NCBI RefSeq assembly: GCF_039535475.1
Contig: NZ_BAAAXG010000013.1
Coordinates: 62,001 to 126,000 of the forward strand
Reading direction: 5' to 3'
Origin: Streptomyces showdoensis
GTDB lineage: Bacteria > Actinomycetota > Actinomycetes > Streptomycetales > Streptomycetaceae
Length of the DNA stretch: 64,000 nucleotides
How positions within the stretch are numbered: the first letter of the stretch is position 1; each line of letters begins with the position of its first letter. Made by a program: the position numbers and the translations under genes. The notes under the pieces were generated by a model. That model was not told the origin of the DNA and did no database searches. It saw nothing but the letters and a program-made list of their open reading frames with translations. Shown here piece by piece: positions 1 to 8,028 of this stretch.

Positions 1-776
1 GCGGTGAGGGCCACCGCGTACGCCAGGCCGTCGTCGCGCAGCGGGTCGAAGCCGGCCGTGACGAGCTGGGCCGGCGGGAGCCCGGACAGGTCGGCGCCCG
101 CCAGCGGGGCCGCGTAGGGGCTGCCGCGGTCCGCCGGGTCCGGCAGGTAGGCGTCCCAGTACCAGCGCAGGTGGTCCGCGGTGAGGAAGTAGCCCTGGGC
201 GTTCTCGCGGTGCGAGGCGCGGGAGCGGGTGGGGTCGAGCATCGGGTAGTAGAGCGCCTGGCAGGCGATCTCGGGGCCGCCGCGGTCGCGGGAGAGCAGG
301 GTGAGCACGGTGGCGAGGTTGGCGCCCGCGCTGTCGCCGGCGACCGCGATCCGGCGGCCCGGGAAGGCCGCCGCCGCCCAGCGGAGGGCCGTGTAGGCGT
401 CCTCGGGGGCGGCGGGGAACGGGTGCTCGGGGGCGCGCCGGTAGTCGACGGAGACGACGACCGCCTCCGTGGCGAGGGCGAGCGCGCGGCAGAGCCCGTC
501 GTGGCTGTCGAGGTCGCAGAGGACGAAGCCGCCCCCGTGGCAGAACACGATCACGGGGGCGGCCTCGTCGGTGCCCGGGTCGTAGACGCGGACCGGCACG
601 CCGTCGGCGTCCTCGTCGGCGACGCGGGCGACGGGCGGGGGCGGGGCCGCCGGGCGGGGGCGGGCGGCGAAGAAGGCGCGCACGTCGGCGATGTGCGTCA
701 TCTCGGTGGCCAGTGGGGGGAAGCCCGCGGTCGCCAGGTCGATGACCGCCTGGACGTCGGGGTCGGGTCGGTTCAC
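1..776 (-). CDS. Alpha/beta-hydrolase, HSL-type esterase/lipase (3' end cut by window edge)
   Basis: Serine hydrolase of the hormone-sensitive-lipase family, probably cleaving a carboxyl ester of a steroid or lipid substrate in the cytoplasm. The oxyanion-hole motif HGGGF is at residues 80-84, the nucleophile motif GDSAG places Ser at about 149, and a GFDPLRDDG segment at about 242 carries the probable acid. The catalytic His lies beyond position 1, so the gene is incomplete here. The start is a GTG at 776-774 that overlaps the TGA of the SDR upstream in the operon (GTGA), so the two are probably translationally coupled. As last visible gene of the steroid operon its substrate is inferred from context only. 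No signal peptide is seen. Confidence 0.85.
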   Translation of the reverse strand, partial: MNRPDPDVQAVIDLATAGFPPLATEMTHIADVRAFFAARPRPAAPPPPVARVADEDADGVPVRVYDPGTDEAAPVIVFCHGGGFVLCDLDSHDGLCRALALATEAVVVSVDYRRAPEHPFPAAPEDAYTALRWAAAAFPGRRIAVAGDSAGANLATVLTLLSRDRGGPEIACQALYYPMLDPTRSRASHRENAQGYFLTADHLRWYWDAYLPDPADRGSPYAAPLAGADLSGLPPAQLVTAGFDPLRDDGLAYAVALT

Positions 777-1537
777 GTGTCCGCTCCGTTCGGGGTGAGG
801 AGGGGCATCCGGCCGGCCGAGGCGCCGCCGTCCACGGCGAGTTCGGCTCCGGAGAGGTAGGAGGACTCGTCCGAGGCGAGGAAGGCGACGAGGCGGGCGA
901 CCTCCTCGGGTTCCCCCACGCGTCCGAGCGGGGCGCCGGGGTGCTCCTTGGTGCCCAGGTGGGCGGTCATCGCCGTGGCGATGGCGCCCGGGTGGACGGA
1001 GTTGACCCGGATGCCGTCCGGGCCGAGCTCCAGTGCGGCCGTTTTGGTGAGGCCGCGCAGCCCCCACTTGGCGGCTCCGTAGGCGCCGTGCCCCCAGATG
1101 CCCTGGAGGCCGGCCTGCGAGGAGATGTTGACGACGGACCCGCCGCCGCCCGCCCGCATCGCGGCGGCGACGGCGCGGATGCCGAGGAACGGGCCCATCA
1201 GGTTGACCCGGAGGATGGCCTCCAGGCGGGCCGGGTCCTCCTCGGTGATGGGCGCGGTGGAGTAGATCGCGGCGTTGTTGACGAGGACGTCGAGCCGGCC
1301 GAAGGCGTCCAGGGCGGCGGTCACGGCGGCCGCCCAGGACCCCTCGTCGGTGACGTCGTGGCGCACGAAGCGGGCGGCGGGGCCGAGGGAGGCGGCCGTC
1401 GCCGCCCCCTCCGTCTCCAGGACGTCGGTGAGGACGACCTTCGCCCCGAGGGCGGTGAACAGGCGGGCCTCGGCCTCGCCCATGCCACGGGCCGCGCCGG
1501 TGACCAGCGCGACCTTTCCGGTCAGGTCCACGGGCAT
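773..1537 (-). CDS. Short-chain dehydrogenase, 3-alpha/20-beta-hydroxysteroid dehydrogenase-like
   Basis: NAD(P)-dependent oxidoreductase of the classical SDR family, 254 residues. The cofactor motif TGAARGMG is at 13-20, NNA at 88-90, and the catalytic set is Ser140, Tyr153 and Lys157 (YGAAK). The stretch from the active site to VNSVHPG resembles the Streptomyces 20-beta-hydroxysteroid dehydrogenase family. This fits a steroid operon, but the position oxidised cannot be read from sequence. The ATG at 1537 is chosen because GGGGAGAA sits about 8 nt upstream. An alternative ATG at 1558 would add seven residues and overlap the kstD stop (ATGA). It is co-transcribed with kstD and the downstream esterase. 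Confidence 0.88.
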   Translation of the reverse strand: MPVDLTGKVALVTGAARGMGEAEARLFTALGAKVVLTDVLETEGAATAASLGPAARFVRHDVTDEGSWAAAVTAALDAFGRLDVLVNNAAIYSTAPITEEDPARLEAILRVNLMGPFLGIRAVAAAMRAGGGGSVVNISSQAGLQGIWGHGAYGAAKWGLRGLTKTAALELGPDGIRVNSVHPGAIATAMTAHLGTKEHPGAPLGRVGEPEEVARLVAFLASDESSYLSGAELAVDGGASAGRMPLLTPNGADT

Positions 1538-1554
1538 CAGCGGTTCTCCCCGGA

Positions 1555-3264
1555 TCATGCCGGGGTGGAAGGAGTCGACGCGGATCCGGCCGGCCGCGAG
1601 CGGGTGCGGGCGATGTGGCCGGCGGCGAGCCAGCTGAAGGTCATGGCCGGGCCGATGGTGGCGCCGGGGCCCGGGTAGGTCTCCCCCATCACGGCGGCCG
1701 AGACGTTGCCGGAGGCGTACAGGCCGTCGATGGCGGTGCCGTCCTCGCGGAGCACCCGGGCGGTGGCGTCGGTGACCAGGCCGCCCTTGGTGCCGATGTC
1801 GCCGGGGTGGACGGGGATCGCGTAGTACGGGCCCTTCTCCAGTGGTGCCAGGTTCGGGTTGGGCAGGGTCGGGTCGCCGTAGTAGCGGTCGTAGACGCTG
1901 TCGCCGCGGTGGAAGTCCTCGTCGCGGCCGGCGCGGGCGAAGCCGTTGAAGCGGTCGACGGTGGCGCGGAGCCGTGCCGGGGCGATGCCGATGCGGCCGG
2001 CCAGCTCCTCGACGGTCGCGGCCTTCTTGACGAAGCCGCTCTCCAGCCAGGGCTTGGGGAACGGCTGGCCCGGGAACAGGCCCATGAAGAGGTAGCGGGA
2101 CTTCGAGGTGGTGTCGAGGAGCAGCCAGGACGGCACCGTGGCGGCCTTCCCGGGCCGGTCGTCGGCGTACATGGCGTCGACGAACTCGTGGTAGGGAGCG
2201 GCCTCGTTGGCGTAGCGGTCGCCCGCGGCGTCGACGATGACCATGCCGGGGATGCCGCGGTCGGCGACGAGGAAGAACGGCCGCCCGTCCGGGGGGACGA
2301 CGGAGGGCGCGCCCCAGACCCGGTCCATCAGGTCGGTCGCGGCGCCGAGGGCCGTGGCGGGTTCCAGGGCGTCGCCGGTCTGGCCCTCGGCGGCGGAGCT
2401 CCAGGCGGTGGAGGTGGGCGCGGGCAGGTGCTTCTCGCGGAGCCGCTGGTCGTGGGAGAAGCCGCCGGAGGCGAGGACGACGCCGCCGGTCGCCCGGACG
2501 GTGAGCTCGCGGCCGCCCCGCGCGACGCGGACGCCGGTGACCCGCCCGTCCGCCTCGACGAGGCCGGTCAGCGGGGCGGAGAGCCACAGGTCGCCGCCGA
2601 GCGTGTCGAGCGAGTGCCGCATGCGGGCGATCAGCGCCTCGCCGAGGGAGAGGAGCTCCCGGCCCCGGAGGCGGGCCCCGACGGCCCGGGCGGCGACCTT
2701 GACGGCGGTCCGGCGGCCGGACCAGGTGCGTCCGACCATGTTGAGCTGCCGGAAGTCCTTGGAGGTGATGGTGAGTCCGTAGGTGGGCAGTCCGGCGCGG
2801 CGCATGGTGGCCCGCGTCCCGGCGTCGAGCCTCCTGAAGTCGAAGACCTGCGGTTCGATGGAGCGGCCCTCCGGACAGCCGCCGAGCCGCTCGGGGTAGT
2901 AGTCGGAGTAGCCCGGGGTGTGGACGAACCGCACGTCGGTCCGGTCGTGGAACTCCCGCACCATCCGCGGTCCGTGGGTGAGGTAGGCCTCCTTGCGCGC
3001 GGCGGGGACCCGGTCGCCGACCGTGGCGTCCAGGTAGGCGGCGGCCTTCTCGGGGGTGTCGCCGAGTCCGGCGGCGTCCAGGTGGAAGTTCCCGGGGACC
3101 CAGATCGCGCCGCCGGACAGGGCGGTCGAGCCGCCGTAGACCTCGGTCTTCTCCACCACCAGGGCGGTCAGTCCGCGCAGCCGGGCGGTGATGGCCGCGG
3201 CCAGGCCGGCGGCGCCGGAGCCGACGACCACCACGTCGTACGTGCGGTCCCACGTGTCGTTCAT
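1555..3264 (-). CDS. kstD: 3-oxosteroid delta-1-dehydrogenase
   Basis: FAD flavoprotein that introduces the C1-C2 double bond into ring A of 3-ketosteroids. Together with KshAB this opens ring B and aromatises ring A. The protein has 569 residues, the normal family size. The Rossmann FAD motif VGSGAAG is at 14-20 and a glutamate-containing VVEKTEVYGG segment follows. The C-terminal YPGPGATIG matches the conserved Tyr/Gly active-site element of KstD. An AGGAGA ribosome-binding site precedes the ATG at 3264. That ATG overlaps the MaoC stop (ATGA). An FAD-dependent KstD-like fumarate-reductase-type protein is the only alternative, and the surrounding genes argue against it. Confidence 0.94.
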   Translation of the reverse strand: MNDTWDRTYDVVVVGSGAAGLAAAITARLRGLTALVVEKTEVYGGSTALSGGAIWVPGNFHLDAAGLGDTPEKAAAYLDATVGDRVPAARKEAYLTHGPRMVREFHDRTDVRFVHTPGYSDYYPERLGGCPEGRSIEPQVFDFRRLDAGTRATMRRAGLPTYGLTITSKDFRQLNMVGRTWSGRRTAVKVAARAVGARLRGRELLSLGEALIARMRHSLDTLGGDLWLSAPLTGLVEADGRVTGVRVARGGRELTVRATGGVVLASGGFSHDQRLREKHLPAPTSTAWSSAAEGQTGDALEPATALGAATDLMDRVWGAPSVVPPDGRPFFLVADRGIPGMVIVDAAGDRYANEAAPYHEFVDAMYADDRPGKAATVPSWLLLDTTSKSRYLFMGLFPGQPFPKPWLESGFVKKAATVEELAGRIGIAPARLRATVDRFNGFARAGRDEDFHRGDSVYDRYYGDPTLPNPNLAPLEKGPYYAIPVHPGDIGTKGGLVTDATARVLREDGTAIDGLYASGNVSAAVMGETYPGPGATIGPAMTFSWLAAGHIARTRSRPAGSASTPSTPA

Positions 3265-4202
3265 CGCGTTCTCCTGGTCGTAACGGGTGGGCCGGCGGCC
3301 GGGACGACCCCTCGTCCGTCCCGGCCGCCGGGTCGGCGGGCGGTGATCAGGGCGTCGGTGAGGACCGGCGCGTCGTCGCGGTCCGCGGCCGTGGCGGTGA
3401 GCCGGTAGCCGTCCGAGGTGTCCCAGACGCGCAGCCGCAGGGTCTCGCCGGGGTGGAACACCCCGGCGAAGCGGGTGCGGCAGCCGGTGACCGCGCTCGC
3501 GTCGGCGCCGAGCAGTCGGTCGGTGACCGCCTTGACCGCCATGCCGAAGGTGCAGAGTCCGTGCAGGATGGGCCGGTCGTGGCCCGCGCGGCGGGCGGCG
3601 GCGGGGTCCGCGTGGAGGGGGTTCCAGTCGCCGGTGAGGCGGTAGAGCAGGGCCTGCTGTCGGAGCGTCGGCAGGTCGAGCACCAGGTCGGGTGCCCGCT
3701 CGGGTGCGGGGAGGCGCTCGGAGGGTCCGCGGTCCCCGCCGAAGCCTCCCGCCCCGCGGACGAAGATCTGGTTGCGCTGGGTGATCAGCGGGGTGCCGTC
3801 CTCGCCGAGGAGGGTGGACTCCTGGACGATGACGGCGGCGGCGCCCTTGTCGTGGACGTCCGTGACCCGGGTGACCGCGGTCGCGCGGGCCTCGGCGGGG
3901 AGCGGGCGGTGCACGGTGATCTCCTGGCCGCCGTGCAGCACGTCCGCCAGGTCGATGTCGACGCCCGGCAGGTCGAAGACCTGGAAGCCGACGCCGCCGG
4001 TGCCGCCCGCGACGACTCCGAAGGTGGGGAGGACCTGGAGGCCCCGCTCGTGTCCCTCGTGGACGTACCGCAGTTCGCGGGGGTCGGTCTCGGGGACGCC
4101 CGCGCCGAGTGCCAGGTGGTAGAGCCGCACGTCCCGCTCGTCCCACCGGGCCTCGCTGCGCACCGGCGGCGCGGTGGTCGCCCTCGCCACGTCGATGGGC
4201 AT
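3261..4202 (-). CDS. MaoC-type double hot-dog enoyl-CoA hydratase (ChsH3/hydratase-2-like)
   Basis: Probable (R)-specific 2-enoyl-CoA hydratase, 313 residues, acting on a steroid side-chain or ring-derived CoA ester. The C-terminal half has the hydratase-2 signature: GDWNPLHADP followed by PILHGLCTFG, carrying the Asp/His active-site pair. The N-terminal half is a degenerate hot-dog repeat, as in MFE-2/ChsH3-like two-domain enzymes. The ATG at 4202 shares one base with the hsaB stop (TGATG), and the stop overlaps the kstD start. The exact pathway step is inferred. Mycobacterial steroid loci carry the same family (Rv3538 type). Confidence 0.85.
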   Translation of the reverse strand: MPIDVARATTAPPVRSEARWDERDVRLYHLALGAGVPETDPRELRYVHEGHERGLQVLPTFGVVAGGTGGVGFQVFDLPGVDIDLADVLHGGQEITVHRPLPAEARATAVTRVTDVHDKGAAAVIVQESTLLGEDGTPLITQRNQIFVRGAGGFGGDRGPSERLPAPERAPDLVLDLPTLRQQALLYRLTGDWNPLHADPAAARRAGHDRPILHGLCTFGMAVKAVTDRLLGADASAVTGCRTRFAGVFHPGETLRLRVWDTSDGYRLTATAADRDDAPVLTDALITARRPGGRDGRGVVPAAGPPVTTRRTR

Positions 4203-4690
4203 CAGAACGCGCCCACGGCGTAGCGGCTGCGGAAGAACAGCAGCGGCCGGCCGTCCTCGCCGGCGTCGAGCGCCACCACCTGCGCGGTCACCAGGTGGTG
4301 GTCCCCGGCCTCGTACACGGCGTGCAGTGCGCACTCCACGTAGGCCAGGGCGCCGTCGACGCGGACGGTCCCGTGCTCGCCGACGCGCCAGGGCACCCCG
4401 GCGAACTTGTCGGGTCCGCTGCGGCCGAGCGCGGCGCAGGTGGCCTGCTGGTCCTCGGCGAGGATGTTGACGCAGAAGCGGCCCGCGCGCTCGATCCGGG
4501 GCCAGCTGGTGGAGTGCTTGCCGACGGCGAGCATGACCAGCGGGGGGTCCAGGGACAGCGAGGCGAAGGACTGGCAGGCGAAGCCGACGGGGCCCGCGCC
4601 GTCGGCGTCGAGGGTCGCCACCACCGTGATGCCGCTGGCGAAGCGTCCGAGGACGTCCCTGAACTCGGAGGGGGCGATCAGCCGTTCCAC
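4202..4690 (-). CDS. hsaB: Flavin reductase component of 3-HSA hydroxylase
   Basis: NAD(P)H:flavin oxidoreductase, 162 residues, of the HpaC/HsaB family. It supplies reduced flavin to HsaA for hydroxylation of the aromatised ring A intermediate 3-HSA. The DVLGRFASGITVVA opening, the FACQSFASLSLDPPL segment, and the VNILAEDQ and HHLVTAQV segments are family hallmarks. No ATG is available. The GTG at 4690 lies inside the 3' end of hsaC (13-nt overlap), so translation is probably coupled. It is flanked by hsaC and a hydratase, and both hsaA copies are in the same operon. Confidence 0.92.
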   Translation of the reverse strand: MERLIAPSEFRDVLGRFASGITVVATLDADGAGPVGFACQSFASLSLDPPLVMLAVGKHSTSWPRIERAGRFCVNILAEDQQATCAALGRSGPDKFAGVPWRVGEHGTVRVDGALAYVECALHAVYEAGDHHLVTAQVVALDAGEDGRPLLFFRSRYAVGAF

Positions 4691-5571
4691 GTGTGTCCCC
4701 AGAAGCTGTCGGCGGTGATCTCCTTCGCGACCCAGGTGGCGGGGTCGACGACCAGTCCGTCCCAGCCGTACTCGACCTGGAAGCCGCCGGGGGCCTGGGC
4801 GTAGAACGACACCATGCGGTCGTTGGTGTGCCGGCCGAGGCTGGACGCGATGGGGATGCCCGCGGCCCGCATCCGGTCGAGGCCGCGGCCCACGTCGTCG
4901 AGGGTCTCCAGTTCGACCATGAAGTGCACGATGCCGGGGGGCAGCGCGCCGGGGTAGAGGCCGAGGCTGTGGTGGCGGCGGTTGGGGCTCAGGAAGTGCA
5001 TCCAGTGGAAGTCCCGCTGCTCGGTGGCAGTCGGGACGGCCTGCGGCGGGAGTTTCATGGAGTCGCGCAGCTGGAAGCCGAGGAGGTTTTCGTAGAAGTC
5101 GAGGGCGGACTCGATGTCCGGCACCGGGAGCACGACGTGACCGAGGCCCAGGTCGCCGGTGACGAAGCGGTTGCCGTACGGGGTGCCGAGGGCGCTGTGG
5201 TCCTGTGCCTGGCCCCAGTAGATCTCCAGCGGGTTGCCGCCCGGGTCCGTGACGTGGATCAGGCCCTGGACGCGCCGCTCGGCGAGTTCGGCGGGGTCCG
5301 CGGTCTTGACGGGGACGCCGGCCGCCTCCAGTTCCTCGGCGGCGCGGGCCAGTGCGGCGGCGTTCGCCACCTCCCAGCCGGCCGCGAGGAGCCGGTCGCT
5401 CTCGCCCGCCTGGATGACGATGCGGTACGCGCGGTCGTCGAGCCGGAGGCAGAGGGTGTCCTCGGTGGAGCCGGGGGCCTCCACCATGCCGAGGACGTCG
5501 AGGGCGTAGCGGCGCCACTCGTCGAGCGTGGCGGTCTCCAGGCGGAGGTAGCCGAGAGCACGGATGTCCAT
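4678..5571 (-). CDS. hsaC: Extradiol dioxygenase, 3,4-DHSA 4,5-cleaving
   Basis: Fe(II) type I extradiol dioxygenase that opens the catecholic ring A of 3,4-DHSA (meta cleavage). It has 297 residues in two vicinal-oxygen-chelate domains. The metal ligands are visible in the C-terminal domain: His145 (GHVVLP), His216 (VHFMVEL) and Glu267 (FQVEYG). The ATG at 5571 is preferred because AGAGGTG lies just upstream, although a GTG nine bases earlier is possible. The gene overlaps hsaB by 13 nt, and a 71-nt gap separates it from hsaD. Biphenyl-type BphC is a homologous alternative, and context favours the steroid enzyme. Confidence 0.94.
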   Translation of the reverse strand: MDIRALGYLRLETATLDEWRRYALDVLGMVEAPGSTEDTLCLRLDDRAYRIVIQAGESDRLLAAGWEVANAAALARAAEELEAAGVPVKTADPAELAERRVQGLIHVTDPGGNPLEIYWGQAQDHSALGTPYGNRFVTGDLGLGHVVLPVPDIESALDFYENLLGFQLRDSMKLPPQAVPTATEQRDFHWMHFLSPNRRHHSLGLYPGALPPGIVHFMVELETLDDVGRGLDRMRAAGIPIASSLGRHTNDRMVSFYAQAPGGFQVEYGWDGLVVDPATWVAKEITADSFWGHTWNG

Positions 5572-5642
5572 GGGGTGCACCTCTTGGTTCGTGGCGATCG
5601 GTCAGGAGGGTGGCAGGCGGGGGGACGTGCGGAAGGGGGGCT

Positions 5643-6515
5643 TCAGTGGGCGAAGAAGTCGAGGGCGAGGCGGTTGAACTCGTCGGCCCGCTCGGTCTGC
5701 GCCCAGTGGCCGCAGTGGGGGAAGACGTGCAGCCGGGCGTCGGGGATGGTCTTGAGCGCGACCAGCGCGCCGTCGAGGGGGTTGACGCGGTCCTCGCGGC
5801 CCCAGGTGAGCAGCACCGGCTGGGTGATCCGGTGGGCCTCGCGCCAGAGCATCGCGTCCTCGGCCCAGGCGGGGTTGGCGAAGGAGGCGCCCATCCGGGC
5901 GTTGCCGAGCCGGGTCGCGGGGTCGGTGGCGGAGGCCCAGCGCTCCTCGACGAGCGCGTCGGTGACGGTCGACGGGTCGTACGCCATGACGCCGAGGAAG
6001 GCGCGCAGCCCGTCCTTGGTCGGCTCGGGGGCGGCACTGAACTCGAAGAGGCGCTTGATGCCTTCGGTGGGGTCGGGGGCGAAGAGGTTGACCGAGACCC
6101 CGCCGGGGCCCATCAGGAGGAGCTTGCCCACCTTGTCCGGGTGGTTCAGGGCCATCCGGACGGCGGTTCCGCCGCCGAGGGAGTTGCCGACGAAGTGCGC
6201 CTGGCGGATGCCGAGTTCGTCCATCAGGGCCGCCACGGCGTCCGCGCTGAAGCTGAAGTAGTCCTTGTCGAGCTCGGGCTTGTCCGAGCGGCCGAAGCAG
6301 GGCTGGTCGACGAGCAGGGTGCGGAAGTGCGCGGCGAAGACGGGGAGGTTGGCGCCGAAGTTGCTCCACCCGGAGGCGCCGGGGCCGCCGCCGTGGAGCA
6401 TGATCACGACGGCTGCGTCGTCGGCGCGGCCGTCGGGCGCGGCCTCGTGGTAGTGGAGGGTGAGCCCGGCGGCCTTGACCGTGCGGGAGGTCGACTCGTG
6501 GGTGAGCTCTGCCAT
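5643..6515 (-). CDS. hsaD: 4,5:9,10-diseco steroid (4,9-DSHA) hydrolase
   Basis: Meta-cleavage-product hydrolase, 290 residues, alpha/beta-hydrolase fold. It hydrolyses the C-C bond in the HsaC product to release the C5 dienoate and the CD-ring propanoate. The oxyanion segment HGGGPGASGW is at 41-50. The catalytic triad reads Ser112 (GNSLGG), Asp242 (GREDRV) and His270 (HCGHW). The gene starts 12 nt downstream of the hsaA stop, so they share an operon. The released C5 piece is the substrate of HsaE-F-G encoded at 14.1-16.8 kb. Confidence 0.94.
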   Translation of the reverse strand: MAELTHESTSRTVKAAGLTLHYHEAAPDGRADDAAVVIMLHGGGPGASGWSNFGANLPVFAAHFRTLLVDQPCFGRSDKPELDKDYFSFSADAVAALMDELGIRQAHFVGNSLGGGTAVRMALNHPDKVGKLLLMGPGGVSVNLFAPDPTEGIKRLFEFSAAPEPTKDGLRAFLGVMAYDPSTVTDALVEERWASATDPATRLGNARMGASFANPAWAEDAMLWREAHRITQPVLLTWGREDRVNPLDGALVALKTIPDARLHVFPHCGHWAQTERADEFNRLALDFFAH

Positions 6516-6527
6516 CGTCTGCGCCTC

Positions 6528-7694
6528 TCAGGCCATGGTGTCGTGGATGTCTATGCCGAGCGCGCACTGCCCGTACATGACCAGGGCCCGCTCGGGGTCG
6601 TTGGCGGCGTGGCCGCGGCCCGTGTGGGCGTCGCGCCAGGCGCGCTGGACGGGGCCGGGGCCGGTGCGCATGGCGTTGCCGCCGGAGTTCTCCATCAGCA
6701 GGTCGATCGCGGCCACGCAGCGTTCGGTGGCGAGCACCTGGTCGCGGCGGGTGCGGGTGCGCAGCTCCATCGGGATCGTCTCGCCGCGCTCGGCGAGGGC
6801 GTACATCGCGCCCATGTTGCGGGTGAGCTGCAGCCAGCTCGCGTCGATGTCGCTCGCGGCGCGGGCGATCCGGACCTGTGCGAAGGGGTCCTCGGCGACC
6901 TTCTGCCCGTACGAGACGCGGATCCGCTGCCGGGTGGCCTCGGTGTAGGCGTCGAAGGCGCCCTCGGCGATGCCGACGATCGGGGTGGAGATGGTGGTGG
7001 TGAAGACGCCGGCGTAGGGCAGCCGGTACAGCGGCTCGGGGTTCAGTTCGTGGCCGGGGACGTCGAGGGCGGTGACCGGGCCGAAGCTGAGGGCCCGGTG
7101 GTCGGGGACGAAGACGTCCTCCACGACGATGTCGTTGCTGCCGGTGGCGCGCAGGCCGACGGTGTCCCAGACGTCGTCGACGCGATAGGCGGCGCGGGGG
7201 ATCAGGAAGGTGCGCATGTCGACCGGCTTGCCCTCGCCGTCGGTGACGAGGCAGCCGAGCAGGGCCCACTGGGCGTGGTCGCAGCCGGAGGAGAAGTGCC
7301 ACCGGCCGGAGAGCCGGAAGCCGCCGCCCTCCGCGGTGGCCTTGCCGGTGGGGGCGTAGGAGGAGGCGATGCGGGTCTTGGGGTCCTGGCCCCACACCTC
7401 GTGCTGGGCGCGCGGGTCGAACAGGGCGACGTGCCAGGGGTGGACGCCGACCACGGAGGCGACCCAGCCGGTCGAGCCGCAGGCCTTGGCGATCTCCTTG
7501 ACCGCCGTGTGGAAGAGCACCGGATCGGCGGCCCGGCCCCCGAAGGCCCGGGGCTGGAGCAGCTGGAAGAACCCGGTGTCCTCCAGCTCCTTGACGGAGG
7601 TGTCGGGCACGCGGCGCAGCGACTCGGCCTCGGCGGCGCGCTCGCGCAGGGCGGGGGCCAGGTCTCGGATCGCTGCCAGGACGTCATCGGCCAT
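6528..7694 (-). CDS. hsaA: 3-HSA hydroxylase, oxygenase component (copy 1)
   Basis: Flavin-dependent monooxygenase of the acyl-CoA-dehydrogenase fold (group D), 388 residues. It uses reduced flavin from HsaB to hydroxylate 3-HSA to the catechol. Family landmarks are FGGRAADP at about 51, ACGSTGW at about 71, the FRLSGRWHFSSGCDHAQW segment, and a C-terminal HDTM. AAAGGGGA sits about 9 nt before the ATG. A second, clearly related hsaA of identical length lies immediately upstream. This copy has its own 334-nt leader with a candidate operator at 7769-7787, so the two may be separately controlled. Confidence 0.93.
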   Translation of the reverse strand: MADDVLAAIRDLAPALRERAAEAESLRRVPDTSVKELEDTGFFQLLQPRAFGGRAADPVLFHTAVKEIAKACGSTGWVASVVGVHPWHVALFDPRAQHEVWGQDPKTRIASSYAPTGKATAEGGGFRLSGRWHFSSGCDHAQWALLGCLVTDGEGKPVDMRTFLIPRAAYRVDDVWDTVGLRATGSNDIVVEDVFVPDHRALSFGPVTALDVPGHELNPEPLYRLPYAGVFTTTISTPIVGIAEGAFDAYTEATRQRIRVSYGQKVAEDPFAQVRIARAASDIDASWLQLTRNMGAMYALAERGETIPMELRTRTRRDQVLATERCVAAIDLLMENSGGNAMRTGPGPVQRAWRDAHTGRGHAANDPERALVMYGQCALGIDIHDTMA

Positions 7695-7768
7695 GGGGCA
7701 TCCCCTTTCGGGTCGTGGTGGGGGAATGCCAGGACCGTACGGGGTGCCGCAGGACGGCGAAATGCGCT

Positions 7769-7787
7769 GCTCCCACTCAGCGGGAAC
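7769..7787 (-). promoter_or_regulatory. Candidate IclR-type operator upstream of hsaA copy 1
   Basis: On the minus strand the site reads GTTCCCGCTGAGTGGGAGC, an imperfect dyad. It lies 75-93 nt upstream of the hsaA start. A close relative occurs at 16909-16927, 72-90 nt upstream of hsaE. The shared core TTCCCGCT-N4-GGGA and the equal spacing suggest a common regulator. The nearby IclR protein is the obvious candidate, by inference. Confidence 0.5.
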
Positions 7788-7799
7788 CCCTGGCCGGGG

Positions 7800-8025
7800 A
7801 CGGTCCGGGAGGGCCGGGCAGGGCCGCGGACAAGGCCGGGGAGGACCACGGGCAGGGCCGCGGCCAGGGTTCCGGGAGGCCGGGGAGGGGGGGAAGGGGA
7901 TGGACGGGGAGGGCCCTGGATGGACCGGGATGGACCGGGAAGGCCCGGGAGGGGGGATGGACGGGGAGGGTCCGGGAGGCACCGGGAAGGCCCGGGATGG
8001 ACCGGGAAGGTCCGGGGTGGCCGTC
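7800..8025. repeat. Purine-rich degenerate repeat tract
   Basis: The plus strand is a run of imperfect units such as ATGGACCGGGAAGGCCCGGG, repeated roughly ten times with variable spacing. G exceeds C heavily on this strand. No coding frame or recognised mobile element is seen. It could fold or act as a weak terminator between the two hsaA copies. Confidence 0.6.
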
Positions 8026-8028
8026 GGC

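Larger units (their letters stand above)
7695..8028. other. 334-nt non-coding spacer between the hsaA copies
   Basis: No ORF with Streptomyces-like codon use spans this stretch. It holds a dyad at 7769-7787, 75 nt upstream of the hsaA copy 1 start, followed by about 230 nt of G-rich degenerate repeats up to the stop of hsaA copy 2. On the minus strand this is the leader of hsaA copy 1. Confidence 0.75.

Noticed and set aside
7800..8025. CRISPR array or mobile element between the hsaA copies
   Set aside because: The repeats are degenerate, have no regular spacers, and there is no cas gene, transposase or terminal inverted repeat.
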